This document shows positions 20,700 through 30,849 of a stretch of 64,000 nucleotides of DNA, piece by piece. How positions within the stretch are numbered: position 1 is the stretch's first letter; each line of letters opens with the position of its first letter. The notes under the pieces were generated by a model, which had not been told where the DNA came from, did not search any database, and saw only the letters and a program-made list of their open reading frames with translations. The translations under genes were made by a program, and so were the position numbers. Location: NCBI GenBank assembly GCA_949316235.1, contig OX438757.1, forward strand, positions 13,262,657 to 13,326,656, read 5' to 3'. This DNA comes from Oegoconia quadripuncta (taxonomy: Eukaryota; Arthropoda; Insecta; Lepidoptera; Autostichidae).

Positions 20700-21440
20700 A
20701 ATTGTGTTTTATAAATTTGTTGTTTCATGTACTTGGCATTTATAGTTATTTCAAATGCTATTAACATATTTAACCGCCAGCTTGCTAGCCTAATCACGAT
20801 GCTTACTGTACTTCGCTCGCAGGGTAAAGAGCCAAGAGTCTACCCGTTAATGACTGTCTTGAACGACTCTTAATACACTTATGGTGACTTTGTTTTCCTT
20901 AACGGAATTATAGCCGTCGGCCCTCGTATACTCGTCATATAATAACCAGTAAGACAAGATTATATGAATGCAAAATTTAGTCACTCAAAACTTGGTATGA
21001 TACACGAATATTTCAATACAGTTGCTAAGTCGGCTAATCTAACACCTTGGGGATTAATATTAAGAACTACTTCACGTCCGTGTAAATTATTTATTCATTG
21101 ATTGATTGCTGGGCTCTTGCTGTTTGATCTTGAAAATTCTATGGCGTATGACACTGGTCAACAAATACATATAGTACTCATAATAATAATTATAATAAAT
21201 AGAAGTAATCAGCAAGATGTGTTTACATGAGAGGCTATATCTCTACCTACATCTCTTTCTCTCAGTAATATAATGATCTCTTTAATAATAATACACCATG
21301 TTAAATATACAAACCTACATGTTAGCAGTAAATAAAGATTAGATAAAATCCTAATATACATACATACATAGGTATTAGTGTTATGTATATAATAGTATAA
21401 CTTCACTTTGACTGCACGAAATTAAAATAGGTTAGTAGGT
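20700..21440. other. Stretch without recognised gene
   Basis: AT-rich sequence with moderate-complexity unique-looking parts around 20800-20960. No exon, promoter or clear repeat family was recognised. Confidence 0.35.
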
Positions 21441-21442
21441 AT

Positions 21443-21597
21443 TGGTGTCGATTCGGATGTCCACCAACTACACTAAACTAGACAAAAACGAGTTTTGGAG
21501 TGGTGCCGTCGCATCGTACTGTTCCAGAGAGAAAGCGACAGTACTACTTTAAAACTGGTTTTAGTTTAGTTGGTGTACATACGAATCGACACCACTC
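21443..21597. repeat. Inverted repeat, about 35-bp arms
   Basis: The left arm TGGTGTCGATTCGGATGTCC and the adjoining ACCAACTACACTAAACTAG are matched in reverse by TTAGTTTAGTTGGTGTAC and ATACGAATCGACACC at about 21563-21596. The spacer is about 80 bp. A similar interior (GCAGTACTTTAAAGGTGG) is found near 61829, which suggests a small fold-back element family. Confidence 0.5.
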
Positions 21598-21749
21598 AAC
21601 TATTATAAGTTCGCTCAGTAAAAGTGAGAAAGACACGAGCAATACATGGGTAATATCACCATTCATACAATCTTTCTCTCGAGTCGCTCCATAGACAAAG
21701 AAAACCGTCGTGTAATTTACTACCCACATTGGTACATGTCTCGAAGATT

Positions 21750-22145
21750 TGTTTGTAAGTAAAGGTAAGTCCTTGGGTTATTGTCCAGATATGACATTCA
21801 GTACCTCTTGTAACTGTATGGGATTTAAAAGGTGGATGTTAAATTTCCCATTTTATAAATCTGTGATAGTATCTACAAACATATCTTATATGCTCTTCAG
21901 ATTTAAGATCAGCCAGTTGGTGATGATAGCTGATGAAGTGCAATCGTTGGCACTAATAGCTTGCTCAATTTCGGCCTTCCGGCTAGATTGTAAAACATTG
22001 ACTTACTGCGTGTGTATTAGGAATACTGTGTCCAGTCTGATAAAATCGTCCCTCGAAAATGATCCGGGCAATTATTGGCACCTCATTCGGAGGCAAGAGT
22101 TATTCAAGCGTAAAGAGCCTTTGATTGACACAGCGAACACATAGC
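21750..22145 (+). other. Open frame without ATG start, doubtful LINE linker fragment
   Basis: The frame is open for 131 codons from a TTG. Its last part (IRNTVSSLIKSSLE, then NYWHLIRR) vaguely recalls the segment just before the reverse transcriptase domain of LINEs. The rest has no recognisable character. I do not call it a gene. Confidence 0.2.
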
Positions 22146-22190
22146 ACAATATAGTTTAATATTGTTACCATAGTGTAAAAATTTACTGTG

Positions 22191-22233
22191 CATATCAACC
22201 TGTGTTATGTAGAACATAACACACGTTGATATG
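22191..22233. other. Strong short hairpin
   Basis: CATATCAACCTGTGTTATGT, loop AGA, then ACATAACACACGTTGATATG. That is 19 pairs with one C/C mismatch and a three-base loop. It lies in spacer DNA. A MITE remnant is more likely than a microRNA, whose loop would be longer. Confidence 0.7.
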
Positions 22234-22364
22234 TACTGCTCTATTTCTATTAAAGCTTCATAGCAAAAAGGAGAAGCGAAGGCGGCTGGAAACACAATGA
22301 CTGATTGCTACAAATCCGACACAAGCTACAGAAAACGGTGAAGTGTGGCAGTGGGTGATAGTAA

Positions 22365-23010
22365 ATTTGAAATGAAATGAAATGAAATGATTTATTTGCT
22401 TAAACATGGTAAGTAATAAGGTTTTACAATAATGTTATAATGCATTTTAGTATCACATGTTTAGCCAATGGCGGCATGCAAATATTATGCGATATTAATA
22501 TACAAAATAATTAAATTAGTAGATTTTATATAATAAACATAATTCTTACTTAAGTCACTTTTATTACAATTTATTGTCAGTCTTTCCTTTTCTAAATTAT
22601 ATTATACATAACATTATTAATAAATTCATTACAAAAACAAAGTCAGTTCTAATCGTACTATTATCATTCGCAATATCATTCAATTTAATCTTTATCATCT
22701 AAAAATTCTTTTAAGCTGTAGTAACACTTCTCTGTTAGCCATCGTCGCAACCGTACTACAAATAATTTGTCTGGCAAGTCTCGTATATATTTTGGAATCT
22801 TATTATAAGTGGCGATAGACATAATATAACAATTTTTCATATATAAAGAAGTTCTATATGGTGGCATTAGCAATTTCGTTATATCTCTTTCTCTCATCGT
22901 CCGGTTTTGAGTAGGTTTTCTATAATTGTCTGGAAATTTTCGAACAAAAGAGCCAACTTCAAGGATATAGAATCCAGTCAGGGTTTGGAATTTGTTATAC
23001 AAAATTCAGC
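22365..23010 (-). pseudogene. CR1-type LINE 3' end, ORF2 C-terminus
   Basis: Read on the minus strand, the segment from about 23002 to 22685 encodes an open frame with FYILEVGSFVRKFPD near its start and ATYNKIPKYIRDLP followed by RRWLTEKCYYSLKEFLDD at the end. This is the familiar C-terminal layout of CR1-like LINE ORF2. The 3' UTR then runs to a GAAAT tandem run at 22372-22391, the reverse of a short-repeat LINE tail. No full ORF survives: the 5' part is truncated. Confidence 0.75.
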
Positions 23011-24290
23011 GAAAAATAGTTCTGAACTACTTCCAACGAGGAAATCCACCCCGGGAAATGGATTCTCCAGTCCTTCAGAACTTCCCAGCGAATCTTGCTC
23101 ATTTACAACATGGCAACTTTCGGGGCTATGTAAAAAATTAAATATGGGGAGTCTCCACACAGTGAGACCAATCGCCAGCAGCCGTAGAGTGGATCCAGAG
23201 TTTAGATTTCTGCTTTATACCCTTGATACTATCTTTACTTAGTATGGTGTCTATTCTAGCAAAAGAGTAACGTAAAGTACCACTACTGTTAATCTTGGCT
23301 GGCAGGAGTTATAATGGGAACAGTGTACGAGTTTGCCTCAGACTACATCGGTAGCCGCCAACAGTCCAACGATCCACAAAGACACAATACAAAATAATAC
23401 CCGCTAAAATAACCCTGTCGCCAAGCGTTGTAGACGCGCGGTTACCAGCGTACATTACACGCGGCCGGTTTAATACGTTTTTCAAGAATCACAAACATTA
23501 CGCGCGAGCACGCACACAAGTCACGCGAGCTGGGTACGCCACCACTCGCTTGTGGTCGATTCGACCGCAGTGCCACTGGTGCCCCCGGTAGAGACGGTGT
23601 CAAAAAGGTTATGATATGAAGGCTTATGTTATATCTTTTGCACTGCTTCCTCCCCTAAAATGGGAGGTATTAGGGATGTACTCACTGGCAAAATAACAAA
23701 GGAAAGAAGTAGGTAGAAAGAAGGCGCAGAACTTTAGATTCCTTCCAAGGAAATTCCCCAGTGTCCAGTTCTTGATCCGAGGGTTAATTAAGGAAAGTTT
23801 TCCGAAATTTTGAGCCCAAATGGCGGCAGATGCACTATTTATTTTGATAAGAAAAAAAAAAGGTTTGGATTTTATATAATCATGGTAATAATCGTTTCAA
23901 GGTAAAAGTAAAAGGAATACAAATCAAAAAGAACAGAAACACATCCGAAGTTTGCATCCGAAGTTAGTTCTTGTAAGACATTGCAAAGCTCTACAATTCG
24001 GAATGTAGAGAATTCAAAAATAACACAGATATATTTTTAGTGTTCGTCTCGAATAATATAATAAATAACAGAACACTAACGGAATCACCTCGCTGTCTGT
24101 CCACTGACAGCGCTTATTATTTCAGAAACTATACGACTAGACAATCAAATTTTCATAATGATTGTAGAAAACGGTCGTTCAAATACTGCCTGTATTTGCG
24201 ATTTGAGCGAGCGTAGTAAAAGAAGTATAATTTAGATTTTAGAAGTTAGTTTCAAGGGGCTAAATGGAAAATCGTTGAATCCAGTTTGAA
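23010..24290. other. Unassigned stretch, partly GC-rich
   Basis: GC rises at 23430-23570 (CGCGCGAGCACGCACACAAG; CGACCGCAGTGCCACTGGTG). No frame longer than about 110 codons and no splice pair stood out. It may be a decayed retroelement 5' region, but I recognised no domain. Confidence 0.3.
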
Positions 24291-24294
24291 GGTA

Positions 24295-24655
24295 ACGCTC
24301 GGGATTTTGCACCAAAGTATTCAGTGCTAAGTCTTTAATCCATATGTCTCGCCAATGATGACTTAAGACATTGAAACGTGATCTCTACGGGCCTCATTAT
24401 AAAGCTCACGGTCACGCTATGGAGAGGGCGATGCTCCGCGTTTCACTACGAGATCGAATTGGTAATAAAGAAATCGGTAGATGAACGTAAGTCACGGATA
24501 TAGCCCAGAGGATTTATAAGTTCAAATGGCAGTAAGTGGCACGTAGGTCGAAGAATTTAGACCATGCACCGGTACATCAAGTGCAGGACGTCACAAGGTA
24601 AACGGACGATCTAATGATGAGCGCGGGAAGTCGTTGCATGCAGGCTGCTTCTATC
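24295..24655 (+). pseudogene. RTE-type LINE ORF2 C-terminal fossil
   Basis: From about 24417 the frame reads AMERAMLRVSLRDRIGNKEI, then VTDIAQRIYKFKWQ, then TDDLMMSAGSRCMQAA. The order ERAMLGVSLRDRI, VTDIAQRIxKLKWQWAGH, TDDIxxVAGSRWMQAAQD is the signature C-terminus of RTE-type lepidopteran LINEs as I know it. At least four in-frame stops and a frameshift occur between these blocks, so it is dead. The final part of the ORF is missing here; related ends are at 17920 and 41975. Confidence 0.8.
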
Positions 24656-24739
24656 CGGTCATTCTGAAATTCAGCAGTTGACGTCTTGTGTCTGATATGA
24701 TGAAATAAAAAATAAAAAGTATTGAAAAGCTTTTGGCTG

Positions 24740-24900
24740 CGCTGCAGGCTCCAGTAATGAGGCGGCCCGCGAGCTGAAGCGGCTGGGGCTGGTCGTCAAA
24801 AAACTGCAACTGTAAGCGAACGAGGCCATCTGCTGTGAGGCACACCAGGACTGAGAGGCCAATGATTCGACCGCGCCGGAATCGTTAACATTATTCATGA
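24740..24900. other. GC-rich island with competing open frames, unresolved
   Basis: GC is near 57% in an AT-rich setting. The plus strand gives a coding-like SSNEAARELKRLGLVVKKLQ before a stop. Two minus-strand frames are open across the same bases (one with an ATG at about 24902-24904 and 77 codons, one of 64 codons). None could be recognised. It may be an exon, a processed-pseudogene scrap or a LINE piece. Confidence 0.3.
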
Positions 24901-24989
24901 ACACATTGTGAAGTACAATAATAATTTAGTTTATTTTTAAAGCATTTTAATTGAGTGTTTGTAAGTTTTATGAATGGAAGATTATTAAC

Positions 24990-25151
24990 TATAAATTGAA
25001 CATTGATAAAACCCCGGAAATACAAAGATATCGTCCAAATACACCAAACAATCTATCAAACATGGCTAGTAACCGGCTCCATTATTTAATCTTTAATATC
25101 AAAACAAGAAAACACTGAAATCGGACCACGCATCACTGGTATACATCCGGA
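24990..25151 (-). repeat. F-family copy, left part, split by a MITE
   Basis: AAAACCCCGGAAATACAAAG, ATCGTCCAAATACACCAAAC and TCAAACATGGCTAGTAACC are the reverse F core. The copy is cut at 25151 by a MITE and resumes at 25428. Confidence 0.6.
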
Positions 25152-25427
25152 CTAAACCCCGTTATCTAACTCTTAGTTTGGGGGCCAGTGATGGGGCAAT
25201 TTTGATAGTCGGAATCGATACAAAAAGAAGTTGATTCACTCACTCACTAACATATCAGAAGATTTGATTCATACTTAAAACAGCTATGCTATAGTGATTT
25301 ATGTAAATAATTATGAAATTAAAAAAAAAATATAAAATAATTTTATTTTGATAAATAATTCATTATAAGTAAATATGAATCAACCATGGATGATTCATAT
25401 TTACTGAGCGTTAAATAACGGGGTCTA
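25152..25427. mobile_element. Nested MITE with ATCCGGA target duplication
   Basis: Ends: CTAAACCCCGTTATCTAAC at the left and AATAACGGGGTCTA at the right, in inverted orientation. ATCCGGA occurs on both sides (25145-25151 and 25428-25434), and F resumes with CGGACAAAGACTGG after the right copy. A second hairpin inside (25368-25382 against 25391-25405, AGTAAATATGAATCA and its reverse) adds a cruciform. No ORF. Confidence 0.8.
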
Positions 25428-25500
25428 ATCCGGACAAAGACTGGATACATAACACTTGTAGTTTTCCACCCACAAACAAAACCGAGTACTCAACATGGCA
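25428..25500 (-). repeat. F-family copy, right part after the nested MITE
   Basis: ATCCGGACAAAGACTGGATA follows the F order expected after the sequence ending at 25151, so it is the other half of the split copy. Confidence 0.6.
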
Positions 25501-25554
25501 CTCAATACGTAGGAACCCCGCTTCTTCTTAGCGAGTCGATGGAAAAAACATCAA

Positions 25555-25650
25555 AATCTTGCGGACTAGAATATCCCGCTGGAAGTCGAACACGTGATCT
25601 CCGTTTTGCAAATCTTATGTTTTACATTGAGCCACGGACACGGTAAAACC
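25555..25650 (-). mobile_element. SINE-C head fragment
   Basis: CCCGCTGGAAGTCGAACACG, then TTTTACATTGAGCCACGGAC is a reversed, substituted SINE-C head. The body is not adjacent. Confidence 0.6.
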
Positions 25651-25694
25651 CGTTGAATATATCCTACGTCATCAATAAATATTATAAAAAGGTA

Positions 25695-25968
25695 ATATGT
25701 CATAGAAGATGAGGCCGGAGGTGGAAACGTACTGACCCGGAAACCCAAATATTTGGGAAACTGGCTATCTTATCTCTGCCAACTGGAACACAACAATGCT
25801 ATTGACATTGCTGTTTGGCGGCAGATTTAGATAAGATGGTGGTAGCTAGCCAGGCGGACATTTAAAATACCCTACCACCAACCAAACCGAGTACTAAACA
25901 TATACCCCGCTGGGAATCGAACCCGCGACCTCCGATTGTTACCTAACCTAACCCGTTGTGCATAAAAA
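25695..25968 (-). mobile_element. SINE-C copy, near full length
   Basis: AAGATGAGGCCGGAGGTGG, GCGGCAGATTTAGATAAGAT, CCCTACCACCAACCAAACCG and GGGAATCGAACCCGCGACCT. The head is cut just past the B box and a CCCGTTGTGCATAAAAAA end is attached, giving a head-to-tail junction of two SINE-C copies at about 25945. Confidence 0.75.
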
Positions 25969-25969
25969 A

Positions 25970-26300
25970 AAAGGTATTTTTGGTGGAAAGTCCCTTAGTC
26001 GTCTTTTACGATACGCCCGGGAGGAGACTGGTTGGTTCTAATTTTTAACGTGATGAAATCACACAGACTGACGGTGTGCTTTTTGTAGTGTTAAAAAGTT
26101 TGTCAATGGTGATATTATGCTACTTCGGCCCTGTAGGTTCCATGTACATAACCTCACTATTGACCTTTTCAAACGACAAACATTAATATGTGTTTATTTA
26201 CTTAGACGATCCAATAATATTAACCGCAAATAATGTTTGTCTTGAAACAACATCCACGGTTTACCTTACGAAATATCTAGAAATGCACACATGACAGGGG
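25970..26300 (-). repeat. H-family copy
   Basis: GGAAAGTCCCTTAGTCGTCT, GCCCGGGAGGAGACTGGTTG and, further on, AACAACATCCACGGTTTACC. The blocks appear in a different order from 18035, with about 150 bp between them, so the copy is rearranged. Confidence 0.45.
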
Positions 26301-26329
26301 TGAACCCATCGCAATTACAACGAGCAAAT

Positions 26330-26535
26330 CTACTGATGTAAAAATCGATAATAATTTACAATCAGAACCCCCAGCCGTTTTTGAGAAAAAAGGCATTGAC
26401 ACAAGGACAGACAATCAGACGGAAATAAAGTGATCCTATATTCATTTTATCCTAAATGAGGCCCGGTACCCTAAAATTGTTAAATGACGCCAACCATATT
26501 CTAAACCGCGCTATAGTTTTTTTTTTTTTTTTTTC
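26330..26535. repeat. K-like fragment and T-run
   Basis: CAGCCGTTTTTGAGAAAAAAGG, ACAAGGACAGACAATCAGAC, AAAGTGATCCTATATTC and GAGGCCCGGTACCCTAAAAT recall the end of AGGGTTCCG-type repeats. A T-run of about 19 bases follows at 26517-26534. Confidence 0.4.
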
Positions 26536-26652
26536 AGTGAAAAAAATTTGTTTTTATTTCGATATCAAAGTATGAACTTTATTTTTATTATTAATGTCTT
26601 TATGTATCTCTCGAGATATTAGTAGTATATGAAGATATTCCAACATCATTTA

Positions 26653-27033
26653 TAATATGAGTGATATTTATGAATTTATTATCCACATTAACGACATTAT
26701 CTCATATAAACCACGTGCATTTGACGTTTAATTGAATTATCACAGAACCGCTACAACTGTTTTCATTCTTTATAAATACTATATTATAAATTATAACACA
26801 AAAAGAATTATATAAATAATATGTTAACAATATATTATTCTTTTTGTTTAAAGGATAAGAACGGGCGGGGTGATTTCATATAAATTAAGTGAAAATCTGA
26901 TGATGCGCCACAAAGGTAAAAAACGGAATCGGCTGTTTTCGATATTTTTGCGGTTCAATTATAATTTATTTACACGTGGTTTATGAGATAATGTCGTTAA
27001 TATGGTTAATAAAATCAAAAATATCACTAATAT
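26653..27033. mobile_element. Fold-back element M5, about 110-bp arms, upstream of the CpG promoter
   Basis: The left arm has ATTAACGACATTATCTCATA and AACCACGTG (about 26685-26720). The right arm has CACGTGGTTTATGAGATAAT and GTCGTTAATATGG (about 26973-27007). The arm ends are ATATGAGTGATATTTATG and the reverse TATCACTAATAT. The interior holds a smaller palindromic AT block (CAAAAAGAATTATATAAAT against TATTATTCTTTTTG). No ORF. It lies about 400 bp upstream of the GC-rich first exon. Confidence 0.8.
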
Positions 27034-27650
27034 GCACTGCGGCGTAGCTCATTGTCAGTTGTAGGCCTGACGTAGACGCGTAGCACTGCACGTGTAGACA
27101 GAACCGTAGCATCTATATTTCAAAGAGTTCCTTTTCCGAGCTTTTCCAAAAGCAAACTGAATAAAAAATGTGTAAACAGTATTGCAAACATTCGCTTAAG
27201 TCGCAAATTGACTACCTTTATCTATTTCTGTAAATCGTTCCAATCCATCTACTCCGAGCCTATAATAAATTCCCGTTACAACCCCAAAGAATCAATATTA
27301 ACTTTTTAAAGCCCATTTGTGACCTAGAAAACTGCGGGATCGCGTTACCGATAGAAAACAGCTTTGACCGCATTGTATTCGATCGTGTTAACTTTTTACT
27401 TTCACGAAACGTACACAACGGAGTGAATCGATAGGCTGTGCTGCCGTCGTGGCTGCAACGCTACGACAATTATTGTGCCGGCTCTGACGCGAGGCGAATT
27501 TAGGGCAACGAAACGCGGCGGCGCGGGCAACCCCGCCCGGGCCAGTCCGCTTCGTGCCCCGCTGCGGCCGCTCGTGTGCCTCACCGCCGCCGCTGCCGCG
27601 CCGCTACCGCGCCGCGCCGCGTCGAGCTGTGCCTAGCTGTGAGTGCGACC

Positions 27651-27704
27651 ATGCGCGCCCCCTCACCCCGCGCCGGCCTCGCGTGCCCACCCACGCCTAA
27701 CTAA
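27651..27704 (+). CDS. Upstream ORF, 17 codons
   Basis: ATG 27651 in the context GCGACCATGC opens a 17-codon frame ending TAA at 27702-27704, 16 bp before the main ATG and out of frame with it. The peptide starts MRAPSPRAG. If transcription starts upstream, this uORF would reduce or regulate initiation at 27721. It is probably not a functional peptide. Confidence 0.4.
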   Translation: MRAPSPRAGLACPPTPN

Positions 27705-27720
27705 CTCTCTCGGACTTAAC

Positions 27721-27746
27721 ATGAAAGTTCTGAAACGCGATCTCAG
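27721..27746 (+). CDS. First coding exon of an unidentified gene
   Basis: ATG 27721 follows CGGACTTAAC and opens eight full codons (MKVLKRDL) plus two bases, then the 5' splice site CTCAG/GTGAGC (GT at 27747-27748). Without splicing the frame stops at TGA 27748. The position just below the CpG island, the consensus donor and the early in-frame stop together support a real spliced first coding exon in phase 2. The family is not recognised from eight residues. The next exon is not identified; one acceptor-like site, TCTCTTTTCAG ending at 28102, keeps the frame open for about 24 codons but ends in a stop, so it is not accepted. The main part of the gene may lie beyond a long intron. Confidence 0.6.
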
Positions 27747-27749
27747 GTG

Positions 27750-29235
27750 AGCACATTTTCTAGTGAAACTAACATTGTAATGTGAAATCGATTGAACTGC
27801 TCTGCGTCATGAGATCGATATTTGTTGGTGAGTTGTAAATGCTGCTTCATTATTAACGAATGGTATTTGGACAACAAAAGTATGGCTAATAATAGGCTGC
27901 GGTCAAAATGTCGACGCGCGGAAGTAATGAGGGAAGGAATCGACCGGAACCGGCCTTTTGAACACGGCTAAAGCCGCGAACCTGCCTCTTTAGAACTAAC
28001 GGCTAATTCAAAATGTTTTTATTAGAACATTTTTCACGAGCCATAAAAATGTTACTTGAAATTTTCCCCGAAAGTTTTGTTTTTGGCGCCCTCTCTTTTC
28101 AGGACGAAACGGATCAGTGAAAGTACGCAGACTTCTATCAGAACTTTTAAATTGTTACAGGGAACGAATTTTTAATATACAACAGCAAAAGTCTCTATTT
28201 TTGTAGTCGTATTTATAAAGTTGCAAAGTCAAGTAATTCAGTCAAATATGTATACGTTTTTCAATAACATTCCAATTGATATACAAAATATTTCTTCAAT
28301 AAATTTAAAGATACTATAAAACGAAACTTATTAAGAAAGCATATTATAAATTATTAGAATATTTAGATGATGAATCATCCATGAACATAACTAGCTCGTT
28401 CGCATGCCAGGTTATTTTACAATTAATAATGAAATATAAAAACATTTCAGTAATATAAAAACCTGTTTCTAAAAGAATAACCCCTCGAGTTTCTTGCGTG
28501 TTCTTCTCAGGGGAAAATTGCCTTTTCAACAAGCGTAGCTTAAAAATGGTAAAATCTGGCTAAATGTTCTAAAAAATGATTCTATACACATAATCAATTA
28601 AGACACTTTGTTAATCAAAGGCCGGCATTATATCATGGCTATCGTTTCCTGACCTACTTCAATGTACCTGATCAATATGATGCCTCTGTACACTACATCA
28701 TACCCTCACTCACATCCTTAGTACCTACTCATCTCAAAAAATTCAAATTCACAATTCAAAATATTTACTTTCATTCAAGCATAACAATCTTGTACACAAT
28801 TGTGAGTTCTTAAAACTTGTGTTAGGATACTCTGCTCTCCATTCTTGGACTTTTTGGATAAGATTTTTACTTTATGCGTAATTGAACTCTATGTCTCATA
28901 ACCAAGCATCAAGTTTCGGTGAACGTTAAAGGTCGGAGTTCGCTTTCTTTCCATTAACACAATATAAGTTGTCTGTTCCGTACAGCTTTTGCCTGTAACC
29001 TGTAACTATATCTAGTATTTTCCTGTTGAGTTTTTATTGAAATAAAATTTTCTTATTCAACAGATTTTTACTTGCGTTTAATTGTGTTATGCTGATATTC
29101 TCAAACTCAAAAAAAATATTTTATAAGTTATAAAAATAACATTTGAAAACGTCATAACATACAATTATCGTTCATTCACAAGGCAGACTACCCACAGAAG
29201 AACAAGCAAGAAACTCAGAGGTTGTTCTTTTTAAA
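27750..29235. other. Probable intron 1 sequence, no recognised repeat
   Basis: About 1.5 kb with no SINE, LINE or MITE that I recognise. This is the quietest stretch between repeats in the window and is consistent with the proximal intron of the gene starting at 27721. Confidence 0.4.
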
Positions 29236-29239
29236 TAAA

Positions 29240-29412
29240 CAAAGAAAAAAAAATAGACTGGATATTGCCGAGCGGTTCAAGTCCATGCATTCTTATCATC
29301 AATGCATGAGAAGCAATTTTATAATAACCTTTTGCAAATAGTTTCCGTTTAATGGTGGTTTTAAATTTATTTAAAGGCGAATTTTGAATGTCCACCGGAT
29401 TCTTAGAAAGCG
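29240..29412 (-). pseudogene. CR1-type LINE C-terminal fragment
   Basis: Minus-strand reading gives NSPLNKFKTTIKRKLFAKGY followed by YKI, a typical last helix of CR1-like LINE ORF2. The fold-back element M3 lies immediately upstream in the reading direction (29417), so it inserted into the LINE remnant. Confidence 0.6.
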
Positions 29413-29416
29413 TATA

Positions 29417-29760
29417 CAGGGTGTCCCTGGAAGTATGGATCAAATCGAACAGAGGCATGGGGAAGGTCATTCCCAAACTTTTTAACCCTATGAATGTCGG
29501 TGCCATCTTTGACGGTTCAAAAGTTATGATCAATTTTTTACATTTTCATATTATCGAATAGTGCTTATACAAAAAAATTTTTTAAAAGAAAACTAGCAAA
29601 GCTATCAGCTTAATTTTTTAATTAAAAATAATTATTTGTTTTTTCTTATTTTTTTTTTTTTATTTTTTATTTTTTTTAAATTTTTTTTTTCAGCTTAAGT
29701 TTGGGAATGACCTTCCCCATGCCCCTGTTCGATTTGATCCATACTTCCAGGGACACCCTG
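29417..29760. mobile_element. Fold-back element M3, copy 1
   Basis: Ends CAGGGTGTCCCTGGAAGTAT and the reverse ATACTTCCAGGGACACCCTG; TATA flanks both sides (29413-29416 and 29761-29764). The inverted arms are about 62 bp, including GGGGAAGGTCATTCCCAAAC. The interior is AT-rich with a long T/A tract at 29640-29690. A second copy in the opposite orientation is at 44608. Confidence 0.9.
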
Positions 29761-29769
29761 TATATTAAC

Positions 29770-30845
29770 CTTTAATGACTTTGTGACTTTGTGTAAGCGA
29801 CTCATATGAACAACAAATTTTTTAAATATTTAAATTTACATTAAAATTACTTTTCTTAAACAATTGCAGATTCCTCCTTAAGTATGTACATTATCGTAAA
29901 TATATTGCGATGCTAATGTTAATATATTGATTTTCTAACATTTATTCCTCAGTGATACGATAGTATGGTTTCAACAGTACTATAACGATATTAATTATTT
30001 GAAATTACTAATAATATCTTTCGATAATTTGATTTCGATTTTCTTACTATGAAAGAGTTATTGCAGAAATTTATCCCAAATTGTGAACAAAGTTAGAGTA
30101 TTAATATGAACTAACGGCCGGTTTTGAATGAGTAGAACGCGTGTTCGAATAACTGAACAAGAAGTAGAATTATTTCCATCAATGACAAGAACCTACTCCA
30201 TAATATATTTAAATAACTTAACTGATCTTCGAACTTTGTCATTATTTATTGACATCAGTATAGGTTGAAGTTTGTAATCAATTCGATCCTGTAAAACTTG
30301 CCGTCAACAAATAAAGTGTATCAGAGTTCATAAAACGTACATTGTTGAAAGCCTAAACACTTCTCAATATATAATTTCTTCTTCTTATTTGATATAAAAA
30401 TAAAGTTGTAAAATATGATATGACAATAAATGAACGGTGAAACGAGTTTGCTTACAAAAACCTATTGTTCTGGAAATCACTACGTTTCAAGAAAGAAGAG
30501 GGAAAATAATGAATCAAATGAAATGCGAATGGAAATCTTATCTACGGTAGGCCGTGTGTAGCAGTTGACTATAATTATTTATGATGAGGACTGGGTAATA
30601 TTGAAAGTAGAAACGTCATATTGTCTGTCAATAGTTAGGTAGATTATTAGAAGCTTCCCGTAGCAAGTACTTGTTGCTAATATTACCTTGTTCCACCTCC
30701 TTTATTAAGTGTATTTCTGAAACAGCTTTATGAATGGCTGAGTTCAGAGAGCGATTTGTATAGGCTTAGTAGGCTGGGCTTAATAGGCTCCAGTCATAGG
30801 ATTCACATGATAGAGATGGGAACCGGCTTTTTTATGTGCGTGATG
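29770..30845. other. Stretch without recognised gene or repeat
   Basis: AT-rich sequence, no long frame, no SINE or LINE landmark. It contains AATAAAG-like sequences but no associated coding signal. Confidence 0.35.
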
Positions 30846-30849
30846 CTAG

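Larger units (their letters stand above)
27400..27746 (+). promoter_or_regulatory. CpG-rich promoter and first exon
   Basis: GC rises sharply between about 27430 and 27710, with GCC-type tandem sequence (CTCACCGCCGCCGCTGCCGC) and many CpG, in a genome otherwise about one-third GC. There is no TATA box nearby. The island ends at the ATG of a short coding exon at 27721. This looks like the promoter of a broadly expressed gene on the plus strand. The minus-strand open frame across it is a composition artefact. Confidence 0.65.

Noticed and set aside
21750..22144. 131-codon open frame
   Set aside because: It starts at TTG, has no splice support and at best a faint LINE-linker resemblance.
28103..28180. 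Second exon of the gene starting at 27721
   Set aside because: A good acceptor (TCTCTTTTCAG) keeps the frame open for only about 24 codons before TAA, with no convincing donor, so it cannot be supported.
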